Positions 33,200-44,394 of a stretch of DNA of 64,000 bases are shown here, piece after piece. Positions within the stretch are counted from its first letter, which is position 1. Each line of letters opens with the position of its first letter. This DNA comes from Chrysemys picta bellii. Its lineage: Eukaryota > Chordata > Testudines > Emydidae. Below the pieces are notes generated by a model, which saw nothing but the letters and a program-made list of their open reading frames with translations, did no database searches and was not told the DNA's origin. The stretch lies in contig NC_088798.1 in NCBI RefSeq assembly GCF_011386835.1, forward strand, positions 2,914,001 to 2,978,000, given 5' to 3'. Both the position numbers and the translations under genes were made by a program.

Positions 33200-35055
33200 G
33201 AATGAGCAAGGTGCCTTCTTGCCCCCACCTGGGAAGTGAACTCATGAAAGCACCTCTGAATTCTGAGTCTCTGCTGACCAAGGACAATACCGGTGAGTGT
33301 TCATGAGGCTATTAAGAATGCTAGAGACGCAACACAGTTCATGCGAACAAACATGGCTGTGGCATCGTACTTTCTATTTAAGCAAGAGATACCACACACT
33401 ACAAACTGGAGGCCAATGTTAAGTGCATTGGTCATCCTGAAGTTGAACAGTGGTTCCGAACAAGACCAGCAAATGCTCGCTACCTTTCTGCAAGAAACTT
33501 AACTGACTGGCTAGACGCATGTGGCGCAACACTGAAAAACTCAACTGTTGAAAAAGTGAAGAACTCTCTCACCACATTCAAAACATTTGCATACATGGCT
33601 GATGAATGCACCGATGCAAATGAGCATCAAGTATTAAGTCATTGTGTCTGGTCAAGTGTAGGTAGTCTCTTGGTCTAGCCAAGGCCGTGATCAAGTGTCT
33701 GGATGTTTTTGGTCTTTTGGCCTCGAGATGAAAACCTTGTCTTTATTTCTGGGACCTTGAAGTGAAAACATTCTCTAAATTATATCTTGATGTCAGTGGT
33801 AGGCCAGTAGATGCATTTCTAGATGTTCAAGTTATAGAAGACACATTGGCTGCATCTGTGACAACCCACATCTTAGAAGAGTTAAATGCTTGTCAACTGG
33901 ACCCCAAACAGGTGGCTGCTTGTGCATTTGATGGAGCTGCAAACTTCTCTGGAAGTGGAGTACAAGCTTTGCTCAGAGAAAAGTGTAACCCTAATATATC
34001 TCCTACACACACTTCAGAGGCCATCTAGTCCAACTAGTGCTAGTACAAGCTGCAGAATCTTCAAAAGACATTAAAAATCTATACATGTAATGTCTTCTTT
34101 ATATTATTTTTTCAGCAAGAGTCCCAAAAGACCGAATATTTTGGAAAATATAGAAGATACACTGGGACTGAAGTTCAAATTAGTCCAACCTGGGAAAACC
34201 CGCTGGCTTTCTCATGAGCGATTCTTGGCTTTTGTCTTAAAGTTACTCCAGTTGTTATTACTGGCTTTGGAAAGTATCTACCAAGATGGGATGGATCTAA
34301 GTAGTGAGGCTGGTGGATTACTTTTGCTACAACATTCAGAGAAGACTATTGCCATTCTCTCTCTTGTAAGTCTACTGTTGAAACCACTTGGGTCATTAAA
34401 CAAGGCCATCCAGGCATCTGCTACAACAGTAGTAGATCTTTGACCAGCAAAAGAAGCTACATTTGGATCAATCAGAGAGCTGTCCATTGAAAAAGTACTG
34501 GAGGAAGCAAAGACTTCAGTCCAGAAGTTGAGTAATGAAGGCATTTATACTGAATCCTTAAATGAACAGGACAAGAAGTGTTTCTTAAGACAACTGAAAA
34601 AGTACACAGACTTCCTTCTTAAAAATCGACCACAGCGACTTCTAGATAATGTTTTCACCCCTCAGCTCACAGAGAGCCGAGAAGCTCAACCTCTATGTAG
34701 CTGCTTTTACAGCTGCCTGTCCTATAAAACACTGACAGTTGAGTGGAGTGAGGCACTACCAGCAATGGGGCTGCCATGTGATCAGGATAGAATGGAGAAT
34801 TTGAACACAGAGTGTTCTCGGCTCTCCGAGCTCTGGTCAAGTGAAAAATTTCTCTAAGTCCTATGACAAATGACTGGAGATTTGACTTCAACTTCTTTGT
34901 TATCATCACTAGTGGCTCAACCCGATCTTTGTGTTTTGTTTCCTGGGGTGAAAGAAGTAGGAATTCATCTCTTGCTACGCCCAGTCACTACAGCTACAGT
35001 TGAGCGTCCTTTTTCACCACTGAATAGAAATTTGTGTCCTGAAATTCACGAGCAC
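33200..35055 (+). pseudogene. hAT-family transposase, broken
   Basis: Resembles hAT transposases of the ZMYM-like type. Seen in order: ADECTDANEHQVLSHC near 33,600 (catalytic region, first Asp), CAFDGAANFSGSGVQALL near 33,925, GKTRWLSHERF near 34,192 (catalytic-core motif) and the C-terminal dimerisation motif TATVERPFSPLNRNLCPE at 34,990-35,043. Frames are broken by a stop at 34,441, another near 34,857, and a rearranged stretch at 33,650-33,770. It is AT-rich against GC-rich neighbours. The ends are not visible, because the element is joined to PTCH2-derived DNA on the left and to U1 block 4 on the right. Confidence 0.88.
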
Positions 35056-36420
35056 ATGGCTCTGCGCCCCACCCCCAGGAGCCTGCTTGCTGCCCCTGGT
35101 GCAGGCCCTCTGGAGCCCCGGGGCGTGGGAACTCCTTGGCTTTAGTGAGCAAGTTATTCCAGCTCTGAATGAGAGCTGGGGCCCTGTGTGCACCCCCCAG
35201 CTCTGCCCGCGCCCCCCACTCCCAGCCCCAGCCTACAGCACCCCCTGCTGTTCTGCTGTCTGACTTTGGCTGGCATTACCAGTGCCCCTCACCCCGACCC
35301 GCAGCCCCCTGCTAGCCCAGGTGTGAAATGCGCGTCAGTCCCTTTATGGCACCATAGAAACAAGGCTGGCGCTGGGGCTAACCTGAGGCAGAGCTGGGCG
35401 GGGTGGGGGAAACCTGCTGCCTCCGGCACCTGCCCCGAACCCCCTGCCCGGTTCTGGCTCCCAGTGGGATGATGCCTGGGACAAAAGGGGAGCTCGCCCC
35501 ACCCCGCCCCAACCCCCCACCAGCCGGGATTCCTTGGGTGCAGGGAGGAGCCAGCCGCTGCTCTGCCGGGATTAGCCAAGCCTGGCACGGTGGAGGGGCC
35601 GGCTGCTGCTCGGAGCCCCTGCCCTCGCTCGTGCCCCTGGAGCCAGCTCAGGCCTGGGGGGGCTGTCCCCACACACAGGCTGGGGGTGCAGGGAGCTGGG
35701 GGAGCCGAGTTGGAGAGTGACCCTCTCCCTAGTGCGGGGGCTCAGACACAGCCTGTCCTCTGCCTTGGCCAACCTCATGGGGGGGGAGGAGTGAGTGATG
35801 GGTGCTGCCCCCGGACCCCTGTGGGGGATTCAAACCTGTGCCCCCCGCCCCCAGCAGCTGTAACCCCTTGGGTGCCAGGCCCGCCCAGGCTGCAGGGCAC
35901 CTTCCTGTGGGGCGGGGTCCAGGTCACGCCCCCAGCTGACCCCCAAATGCTGTTGGGGGGTGAGGAGCTGCCCCCACCCCATGACTGTGCCAGAGTGGGG
36001 CAGGGGTCCCCGGCCGCGCTGAGATCTCCCCGCCGCCCTGGCTCGATGGGCACCACCCCGACACCCCCCGCCGGGTTAGTAGCCCCCGTAGCGCTGACGA
36101 GCCGGGGGTGGCCAGGGGAGAGAGCCGGGCCTGGGCACGCAGGGGGAGGGGCCGACCGGAGGGGCGGAGCCGCGTGAGCACGTATGCAGATATGGATGGG
36201 AGCATAGCATTGTGGGAGCGGAGGCAGGCTGCCCAGCAGGGACAGAATTTGGCACACGGGGCTCGGCGTGGAGAAGGAAGGGCCCTCGGGACAGGTCGAG
36301 GCAGGTCACGGCAGTGGGGGCCGGTGTGGGCGAGACCGGCGGTCGGGGCGCGGCGGTCCCCACCGCGGGTTAAAAGTAGGAGGCGAGCGAGGGCGAGCGG
36401 CGGCTGGGCGTTGAGAACTC
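35056..36420 (+). repeat. U1 block 4: duplicated upstream region
   Basis: Block order as in block 2 but the minisatellite is cut to one partial unit (35,281-35,320) joined to GTGTGAAATGCGCGTCAG, so 350-400 bp of the block are deleted. Confidence 0.9.
36184..36380 (+). promoter_or_regulatory. U1 copy 4 promoter
   Basis: ATGCAGAT at 36,184-36,191 and PSE CACCGCGGGTTAAAAGTAGG at 36,361-36,380 (-60 to -41). Confidence 0.85.
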
Positions 36421-36584
36421 ATACTTACCTGGCAGGGGAGATACCATGATCACGAAGGTGGTTTTCCCAGGGTGAGGCTCATCCATTGCACTGCGGGTGT
36501 GCTGACCCCTGCGATTTCCCCAAATGCGGGAAACTCGACTGCATAATTTGTGGTAGTGGGGGACTGCGTTCGCGCTCTCCCCTG
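36421..36584 (+). ncRNA. RNU1: U1 small nuclear RNA, copy 4
   Basis: Identical over 164 nt to copies 1 and 5, with all structural parts, PSE and 3' box, so probably functional. Its downstream flank is class II but cut short at 37,120. Confidence 0.97.
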
Positions 36585-36590
36585 GCGATT

Positions 36591-36605
36591 GGTGAAAGAT
36601 AGACA
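36591..36605 (+). terminator. 3' box of U1 copy 4
   Basis: GGTGAAAGATAGACA, 6 nt after the RNA end. Confidence 0.8.
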
Positions 36606-36729
36606 AATAAGCCTTTTCGTGGGTTGTTTGCAGTGTACTCCTGAGTTGTTTACATGCATTTTTGTTACCTTTTGTGGGATTGTGTCTTTGTTGCTATGCA
36701 GCTGATCCCAAAGTGTCAAGGGGTGGATA

Positions 36730-37120
36730 TTAGTGCTTCTAGATCGTAGAAATATATGTGGCTGCTGTCCGGAAGGGGAAGCTGTGGGGAAGAATTCAAA
36801 TCGAGACCCTGGGTCAGGGGTGTCAAAGTAGCCCCTAGGAGTTTCCCCGGGCATCCCGTTCACACACACGTTGCATAGATACCTCGCGCAGCGCTTCACC
36901 AAAAGGCCTATCTGGGCCCTCCCCTGGGGCAGCAGCCCCTGCCTGCCCTGCCCGGTTGTCTTCTGCTGCGGCATCAGGGCAGATCTCTGTCCCAACACAA
37001 AGCAATAAAAATGAAATAATAAATCATTGTGGAATAGCAGCACAATGCAGGGATGGCAGCAGTCCCTGCCCCCGCCCGTGGGCACTGCCCCTGCTGGCAG
37101 CGCCTGGCGCAGGTCACCAG
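36730..37120 (+). repeat. Class II flank, truncated
   Basis: Matches the first ~390 bp of the PTCH2 downstream flank (GATACCTCGCGCAGCGCTTC, GCAGCACAATGCAGGGATGG) and breaks at CAGGTCACCAGTCA, where hAT sequence begins. Confidence 0.9.
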
Positions 37121-37920
37121 TCATCCAGGCATCTGCTACAACAATAGTGGATCTTTGACCAGCAATAGATTTAAAAATTGTATTAAGATGATGTTAAAAA
37201 AAATAGTGAACAGAGTTTGAGCATAGAAGTTTCTGGTCATCAGGGAATAACATACAGATCATCGAGGGTGCAGAGCTTGGTTTAAGATACGGTGGCATGA
37301 GGAATACATAATCTGCAATATCCCTGATTGGGGGTAAATATCCCTGATTGGAGCCTGCCTCTGCTCCCACCAAATCTCATGTGGTGAGATTTAATGTTCA
37401 GGGAGTTTATGGTTCCAGTTCATATGATTTGGATCAATCAGAGAGCTGTCCATTGAAAAAGTACTGGAGGAAGCAAAGACTTCAGTCCAGAAGTTGAGTA
37501 ATGAAGGCATTTATACTGAATCCTTAAATGAACAGGACAAGAAGTGTTTCTTAAGACAACTGAAAAAGTACACAGACTTGCTTCTTAAAAATCGACCACA
37601 GCGACTTCTAGATAATGTTTTCACCCCTCAGCTCACAGAGAGCCGAGAAGCTCAACCTCTATGTAGCTGCTTTTACAGCTGCCTGTCCTATAAAACACTG
37701 GCAGTTGGGTGGAGTGAGGCACTACCAGCAATGGGGCTGCCATGTGATCAGGATAGAATAGAGTGGAATAAATGAAGATTTGACTTCAACTTCTTTGTTA
37801 TCCTCGCTAGTGGCTCGACCCAATCTTTGTGTTCTGTTTTCTGGGGTGAAAGAAGTAGGAATTCATCTCTTGCTACGCCCAGGCACAACAGCTACAGAAA
37901 TTTGTGTCCTGAAATTCACT
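37121..37920 (+). pseudogene. hAT transposase fragment, second copy
   Basis: Carries the last third of the same transposase (QASATT..., then EKVLEEAKTSVQKLSNEG and NEQDKKCFLRQLKKYTD), very close to 34,400-35,055. An unrelated AT-rich ~262-bp stretch (37,167-37,428) sits inside, and the ATVERPFSPLNR dimerisation motif has been deleted. It is therefore a duplicate carried in the block, not an independent insertion. Confidence 0.88.
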
Positions 37921-39666
37921 TGCACATGGCTCTCTGCCCCACCTCGAGGAGCCTGCTTGCTGCCCCTGGTGCACGCCCTCTGGATCCCGGGGTTCGGGGA
38001 CTCCTTGGCTTTAGTGAGCAAGTTATTCCAGCTCTGAATGAGAGCTGGGGCCCTGTGTGCACCCCCCAGCTCTGCCCGCGCCCCCAACTCCCAGCCCCAG
38101 CCTACAGCACCCCCTGCTGTTCTGCTGCCTGACTTCGGCTGGCATTACCAGTGCCCCTCACCCCGCCCTGCAGCCCCCTGCTAGCCCAGCCCTGGGCACC
38201 CCCTCAGCCCTGCCGGTGCCCCTCAATCCTGACCTGCAGCCCCCTGCTAGCCCAGCCCTAACTCCTGACCTGCAGCCCCTCCCGTTCTCATTACTGCCCT
38301 GTTTTTCTGATGTGCCTGAATGGGGCTCAGGATGGGTCCCCCCTCCATCCCCCCGTTCCCGTCTCCAAGCCTGGGTGTTGCCCATCCTCAGTGCCCCCCC
38401 CGCCGCTGAGTCCTTTGTTCCCAGTGACTCTGGAGTCCAAAGGCTGCGATGAGTGGGGTGCAGGGCCCCTGTTCATGCCCACTGACCAGCCTGGCTGGGG
38501 GGGAGGGGGGCAGAGGTTATTCCAGCACCTGCCTCCTTATCCCTCTGGCAGGGGCAGGGCGGGGTGTGTGTGTGTGAAATGCGCGTCAGTCCCTTTATGG
38601 CACCATAGAAACAAGGCTGGGGCTGGGGCTAGCCTGAGGCAGAGCTGGGCGGGGTGGGGGAAACCTGCTGCCTCCGGCACCTGCCCCGAACCCCCTGCCC
38701 GGTTCTGGCTCCCAGTGGGATGATGCCTGGGACAAAAGGGGAGCTCGCCCCACCCCGCCCCAACCCCCCACCGGCCGGGATTCCTTGGGTGCAGGGAGGA
38801 GCCAGCCGCTGCTCTGCCGGGATTAGCCAGGCCTGGCACGGCGGAGGGGCCGGCTGCTGCTCGGAGCCCCTGCCCTCGCTCGTGCCCCTGGAGCCAGCTC
38901 AGGCCTGGGGGGCCTGTCCCCACACACAGGCTGGGGGTGCAGGGAGCTGGGGGAGCCGCGTTGGAGAGTGACCCTCTCCCTAGTGCGGGGGCTCAGACAC
39001 AGCCTGTCCTCTGCCTTGGCCAATCTCATGGGGGGGAGGAGTGAGTGATGGGTGCTGCCCCCGGACCCCTGTGGGGGATTCAAACCTGTGCCCCCCGCCC
39101 GCAGCAGCTGTAACCCCTTGGGTGCCAGGCCCGCCCAGGCTGCAGGGCACGTTCCTGTAGGGCGGGGTCCGGGTCACGCCCCCAGCTGACACCCAAATGC
39201 TGTTGGGGGGTGAGGAGCTGCCCCCACCCCATGACTGTGCCAGAGTGGGGCAGGGGTCCCCGGCCGCGCTGAGATCTCCCCGCCGCCCTGGCTCGATGGG
39301 CACCACCCTGACCCTCCCCGCGGGTTAGCCCCCGTAGCGCTGACGAGCCGGGGCTGGCCAGGGGAGAGAGCGGGGCCTGGGCAGGCAGGGGGAGGGGCCG
39401 ACCGGAGGGGCGGAGCCGCGTGAGCACGTATGCAGATATGGATGGGAGCATAGCATTGTGGGAGCGGAGGCAGACTGCCCAGCAGGGCCCGAATTTGGCA
39501 CACGGGGCTCGGCGTGGAGAAGGGAGGGGCCTCGGGACCAGGTCAAGCAGGTCACGGCAGTGGGGGCCGGTGTGGGCGAGACCGGCGGTCGGGGCGCGGC
39601 GGTCCGCCCCGCGGGTTAAAAGTAGGAGGCGAGCGAGGGCGGGCGGCGGCTGGGCGTTAGGAACTC
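37921..39666 (+). repeat. U1 block 5: duplicated upstream region
   Basis: Same block order as block 2, with two to three minisatellite units at 38,150-38,262. No gene. Confidence 0.9.
39430..39626 (+). promoter_or_regulatory. U1 copy 5 promoter
   Basis: ATGCAGAT at 39,430-39,437 and PSE CCCCGCGGGTTAAAAGTAGG at 39,607-39,626 (-60 to -41). Confidence 0.85.
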
Positions 39667-39830
39667 ATACTTACCTGGCAGGGGAGATACCATGATCACG
39701 AAGGTGGTTTTCCCAGGGTGAGGCTCATCCATTGCACTGCGGGTGTGCTGACCCCTGCGATTTCCCCAAATGCGGGAAACTCGACTGCATAATTTGTGGT
39801 AGTGGGGGACTGCGTTCGCGCTCTCCCCTG
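39667..39830 (+). ncRNA. RNU1: U1 small nuclear RNA, copy 5
   Basis: Identical over 164 nt to copies 1 and 4, with intact promoter elements. Its 3' box and downstream flank are of the copy 1 type (class I), which ties the first and last genes of the array together. Confidence 0.97.
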
Positions 39831-39836
39831 GTGATT

Positions 39837-39852
39837 GGTTAAAGACAGACAA
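39837..39852 (+). terminator. 3' box of U1 copy 5
   Basis: GGTTAAAGACAGACAA, the strong form shared with copy 1. Confidence 0.85.
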
Positions 39853-40029
39853 ATAAATGTTTTTCATAGGCTGTTGGCGGTGTTAACTGTTCTCTTGTTT
39901 GTTCTTTCATCCATTTTTTTTCTTGTTTTGTGTTAGTACTTTGTTTTGTAGAGCTTCGTGACTTTTTTTCCATCCTTTTCTATCTCCATCCCTTTTGTTT
40001 GTCTGTTTTTTGGGTTCATCTGTCCGAAA

Positions 40030-41110
40030 ATTATGTTTCATACAGCAAGCTCCTGCCTTTCATGGAGGTGGGTGGCCTACAGCGATGGAAGAAGCCTGAC
40101 TAGCCTCTTGACTGGAGCGCCTTGGTGGTGACACAGCCACGGGGGTTTGAGGGGAGCCAGATCCTCCAAGAGGCCCTCAGGCTGTCTCGTCCTAGTGCTG
40201 ACCCACACGGCCCCACAGGGTGGCAACCAAAAAAGCCTCTAGGGCAAAGGCAGAGGAGCCAGAGTTCTGAAATGGAGAGCCGGGGCAGACATTCGCCCAA
40301 CTTGAGTGGGTTGGGGCAGCCCCTCAGTTGGGTGTGTTGGGGGGAAGGGGCTGCCCCAACCCACTCAAGTGCTCAGCTCTACCAGGTACACACGCTCAGT
40401 GATGACACATGCAGCCCAGGCCTCCTAGCTCCCTTCCCGGGCCTGGTGGGACATTCATTCTCCCCAGCCTTGGGGCCGGGCTGGGTGTGCCGTGAACACC
40501 TCGCCCCAGCTCTCGGGGCTGAGCGCCCCAAACTCATTGCATGGCCAGGCCCAGAACCAGGCCCAGGCTGAGCCAGCCGGTGCCCTTAGCCAGCAGGAAA
40601 TGACCCTGCGTGTGCCCCCTGCCACCAAAGTGGTGGGAAAGGAGCCCGAGCATCTTTCCCCCACACCGCAGTCTTCCCAGCTCTGCACAGGGGCCTGGCA
40701 CCCCCAGCCCCTCACTGAACACCATGGGCCTGACCTGCATTTCTGGGGCTCCCGGCTCTGCCCTGTGGGCAATCACTGGGCGGGGCCCAGTGTGTGATGA
40801 ATTTGTGGGGCCTCAGCCGGTCATCACTGAGATTTTCATACAGCTGCGTCCTCGCACAGTTGGTGTTCAGCACCCCCCCCCCCCCCGTCCTGTTCACAAC
40901 GTGGCCTGCCTCTGATGCCAGCCTCCCCATCTCCGCACCTGGTGAGCTGCTCCCCCCCGCCCTCGTTTTTTGGGTGGTCTGCGATTCCTCGCCTGCTGGG
41001 GGGGCTGGTGCCGTAAACCCTGCCCATGTGGGGTCACATCAAGGGCATATCACATGCCTTAAAACAGTCCCTGTAACCCTGCCCCCCCCCCCCCCCCACA
41101 CACACACACA
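40030..41110 (+). repeat. Class I downstream flank (copy next to U1-5)
   Basis: Second copy of 23,250-24,800, then a piece equal to 27,060-27,160 (GATTCCTCGCCTGCTGGGGG). Ends in a C run and CA repeat. No gene. Confidence 0.88.
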
Positions 41111-41292
41111 CCAGGCAGTGCAGAGATCCCCTGGGCCCACATGGAGGTGTGCACAGGGCCTGCAGGGGGCAGTGTTTGCACGTGGAATCGCTCAGCTGGC
41201 AGGGGCCAGCCCAGGTCCCCTCAGCACAGTTCGTGCCTGGCTGGGGAGCCCAACCCCAGCGCTCCCCCCGCTGTTTGACCTACAATCCCATC

Positions 41293-41416
41293 TAGGGTGA
41301 CTAGATGTCCCGATTCTATAGGGACTGTCCTGATTGTTGGGTCTTTTTCTTATATAGGCTCCTATTACCCCCCACCCCCTGTCCCGACTTTTCACCCTTG
41401 CTGTCTGGTCATCCTA
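41293..41416. mobile_element. Complete 124-bp hAT-type MITE
   Basis: Same family as 22,258, opposite orientation. Ends TAGGGTGACTAGA and TCTGGTCATCCTA, flanked on both sides by ATCCCATC (41,285-41,292 and 41,417-41,424), a perfect 8-bp duplication. Confidence 0.95.
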
Positions 41417-41459
41417 ATCCCATCAGCTCCCTGGCAAAGAGCAATTACATGGCTGGTGT

Positions 41460-41510
41460 GAGTGGGCTGCGGGTCGGGAGTGAGGGACATTGGCAGAGCT
41501 GGCGGGGGGG
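41460..41510 (-). repeat. Dispersed minisatellite, single unit
   Basis: One inverted unit (GGGCTGCGGGTCGGGAGTGA). Confidence 0.85.
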
Positions 41511-41514
41511 CAAG

Positions 41515-41872
41515 GACTGTTTTAAGGCATGTGATATGCCCTTGATGTGACCTGCACGGGCAGGGTTTACGGCACCAGCCCCCCTCAGCAGGCGAGGAAT
41601 CGCAGCCCACCCAGCTGGGCCAGGCCCAAAGGGCTGCGCTTGGCTCTAGGTTGGCATGTGCCCATTAATGAGCCAGCTGGTGCTGAACGTGCCGGCAAGC
41701 TGGGCAGACACCTGGTGTGAGTGCTGGCCTGTCTAGCTCCTGAGCGTGGCTTAGGCCCTGCCGTGCCACAGGGGCTCCCCGCACCGCGTGAGCTGCTGTG
41801 AGTGGCACAGGAGGAGATGCCAGCCGGATGCTGCGGGTCCAAAGAACGGTCAGCGCCCAGCTAATCAATGCA
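41515..41872. repeat. Inverted copy of 26.8-27.15 kb
   Basis: Reverse complement of 26,801-27,150 with a few changes. Together with 40,984-41,060 (direct) it makes a three-way arrangement of the same piece. Confidence 0.88.
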
Positions 41873-41952
41873 GCGCCTCATTATCTTTGAAAACTCATGG
41901 CGATCGGGGGAGGTCCCGGATGACTGGAAAAAGGCTGATATAGTGCCCATCT
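41873..41952 (+). mobile_element. CR1 RT-domain fragment
   Basis: Encodes LIIFENSWRSGEVPDDWKKA and DIVPI, the start of the CR1 reverse transcriptase. It abuts the inverted piece just as the CR1 at 26.78 kb does, so it is part of the duplication. Confidence 0.88.
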
Positions 41953-41954
41953 GG

Positions 41955-42165
41955 GGTAGCAGGGGCTGTGGGTCGGGCGTGAGGGGCACCGGCGGAGCTG
42001 GGCGGGGTGGGAGGATGAATCCAGGGCTGGTAGCAGGGGGCTGCAGGTGGGGAGTGAGAGGCACCGGCAGAGTTTGGAGGGGGAGGATGAATCCAGGGCT
42101 GGGGTAGTAGGAGGCTGCAGGTCAGGAGTGAGGGGCATTGGCAGCGCTGGTGGTGGGGGGAACCT
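41955..42165 (-). repeat. Dispersed minisatellite, last locus (inverted)
   Basis: Three inverted, diverged units joined directly to the CR1 fragment. Confidence 0.88.
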
Positions 42166-42829
42166 CATGCGTGCACAGGTCCCAAGGCGCCAGAACCCCC
42201 AGTGAACAGCCCTGGGCCAGCTGAGGCTGTGCCAGCCGTCACTGGGGGGAGAGCCAACCCCCATGCCCCAGCCAGCCGTGAACTAAATGGACAGCTCACC
42301 CTGCCCCCACCCCACGGGCCGCAGGCCTCTGCCCTGGGAGCCCCAGGTGAGGGCCTGTTTGCTGGTGGAGATGCTGCGGCCACGAGACGGCGACGGTCAC
42401 CCGTGTGCTGCCCATGTGGGTGAATCCGCAAGCGCGAGGCTGGGGGGTCTCTACCCTGTGTGTGTGTGTGTGTGGGGGGGAACAGGACCCTGCATTGTGG
42501 CCTTCCAAGGAGCTGCCTGGCCCCCAGTGTCCCCCCCAACCTCCCTGTCACTGCTCCCACTGTCCTCTATAAGCCCCCACCTCACAGTAGGCCCCCCCCA
42601 GCTTTGTGCACGCTCCCCTGCCTTCACGCAGCCATGGACACACTGCCCCACACATGCATGGGGCGCACACACTGCCCTGTCACCAATGTGCCCACACACG
42701 TGTGCATTCGCTAACACTGCCCCAGCCTTCAGAGATCCCCCCACTCCGGGCACGCGCGTGTGAACACACGCTCCCTCCCTCCCGGGCCAGACGAAGCACG
42801 AGGCCAGGACACCAGCCCATCCGGGATAG
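42166..42829. other. No gene recognised
   Basis: A TG tract near 42,460 and CA-rich stretches near 42,640-42,770. No exon. Confidence 0.5.
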
Positions 42830-42945
42830 ACAATATATATTTTACTCTTTAAAAATAAACCTTCCAGCCCCCGGCTAAGGGCCTGTACAAACTACAAAAA
42901 TAAACCTTTCTTCTTTGTAATATAAATAATTTATATGGCATGGCC
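42830..42945 (-). promoter_or_regulatory. AU-rich island, possible PTCH2 3' UTR end
   Basis: A sharp AT-rich island in GC-rich DNA. On the minus strand it reads ATAAATTATTTATATTAC, GGTTTATTTTTG twice and AAAATATATATTG. No canonical AATAAA lies on that strand between the PTCH2 stop and here, so a variant signal (AATATA) could end a ~3-kb 3' UTR. Position and composition only. Confidence 0.35.
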
Positions 42946-44394
42946 GGGCTGGGGCCCTGCTTGTCTCGGGGGCGCCGGGGGCAGGCTGCCGCTTGGCGGC
43001 TCGGGGCAGTGGGCACCCCGGCCCCACGCGGTACTGACCAGCCCACCCGCTGGCCCAGGAGGGACCAATCGCTGAGAACGGGGTCCCCCATCACCGCCCT
43101 GGGCCAGGAACCCAAAAGAAAGCCCCAGGCGGGGGCTGATGGGGACCCTGGGCTGGGGGTGGGTGGGTTAAAGTGCCAGGGAACGGAGAGGCAAGCGCCA
43201 GTGACTCCACAGCAGACCCCCAGGAGCCCAACTGATCCCTGCCTGCCTCCGGTGAGCGGCCCCGGCTGCAGGATCGGGTCCCGGCCGGCTGGGGGGGAAG
43301 CCCAGCCTAGGGGGCAGGGCAGGGTCCTGTTTCTCAAAGGCTCCCTGATCTGGCTGCAGCGGCACAGGTGGGTGTGGGTGTGGGTGTGGGGTCATGCAGG
43401 GGAGTTGTGTGACCACACGAGGGCAGGGGGGCTATTTGGCATACACCCCTCCCCCGCCAGTCAATGTCTGTCAGGCAGCATCCAGACCAAGGCACCCCAT
43501 AAAGGGCGTAAGAGAGACATAGAGGGTACCTAGGCCTTGGACGGGCCTGTATGGGGGGGCACATCCCCCTCCAATTTGCCCCAGATCCCCTCCTTTCCCT
43601 GACCCCCTTCCTGGCAGGACACACCCTCCCCCCCCCCGCCCATCAAACGCACTGGAGGAGCCTCACAGTTCGGTCTCACAGCCGTTTACAAAGGAGGATG
43701 GGTAGCATTGTCCCCATGGGGAAACTGAGGCAGGGAGGGCTTTTTCCCAAGGAGCGGGGAGGAGAAGCCAGGGGTCCTGAGGCCCGGGCCTGCGCTCTAG
43801 CCGCTAGGCCTCGCTGGATCTGGGCCCTGCTGGTATCAGGCTTTAGGTGTTAAAGTGAGAAAACGTCCTTCCCCTCAAGCGTGAGTTTCCCTTCTCAGTG
43901 ACTAGGGTCGGGACCGTGCCAGTCTCCCAGGGTGGGGGCACATGGCCCCCCCTTCCAGCCCCTCGCGTGAGTCCAGGGTGCCCCCTGGGCCAGAGCTCAG
44001 CCCCCCGACCCTCCCATCTTCACTGGGGCTGGCATCTCATCCCCCTGCGGGGGGGTTGCTGGGCCCCTCCCCAGACACAGCTGGTCTCCCGGGAGCCCCA
44101 CGACTCGGTGCTGGGGGCGGGGTGGCAGGGTATGGCCCTGGCTCCTGCCCAAGGGATCCGCTGAGCCCCCCACCCGCCATACGCCAGTGGAGGGTGCAGA
44201 GCTCCAGGATACCCGCTTGGGCAGAGACCTGACCTGGGCACACGGAGTAGGGGACAGCTGGGGTCCATGGGGAGAGGGACTGGCTGAGGGGCACACCGGG
44301 GGGGGGGGTGTTTCTAGGTCCTTTGCCAAGGCTCCCCAGGCCGTTCCTCCAGCCCGCAGCTGCCCCCGAAGTGCCAAGGGGCCGGCGTTCGTGC
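42946..44394 (-). other. PTCH2 downstream region, no gene
   Basis: Possible 3' UTR of PTCH2. MIR-like piece at 43,690-43,800 (GGGGAAACTGAGGCAGGG). Nothing else supported. Confidence 0.45.

Noticed and set aside
33200..35055. A domesticated ZMYM-like host gene
   Set aside because: Stops, frame breaks and a rearranged middle, plus a second truncated copy in a duplicated block, indicate transposon debris.
22736..39867. Short conserved frames such as GKTTFVIMVSPLPGKYEF on -
   Set aside because: These are the antisense of the U1 RNA genes; their conservation reflects the RNA.
23319..40979. Two exact TGGGTGGTC motifs (23,319 and 40,971), the GLI-binding consensus, near a Hedgehog target gene
   Set aside because: They lie in different repeat sequences far from the PTCH2 promoter, which is outside the window. 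A 9-bp match is expected by chance in this much GC-rich DNA.
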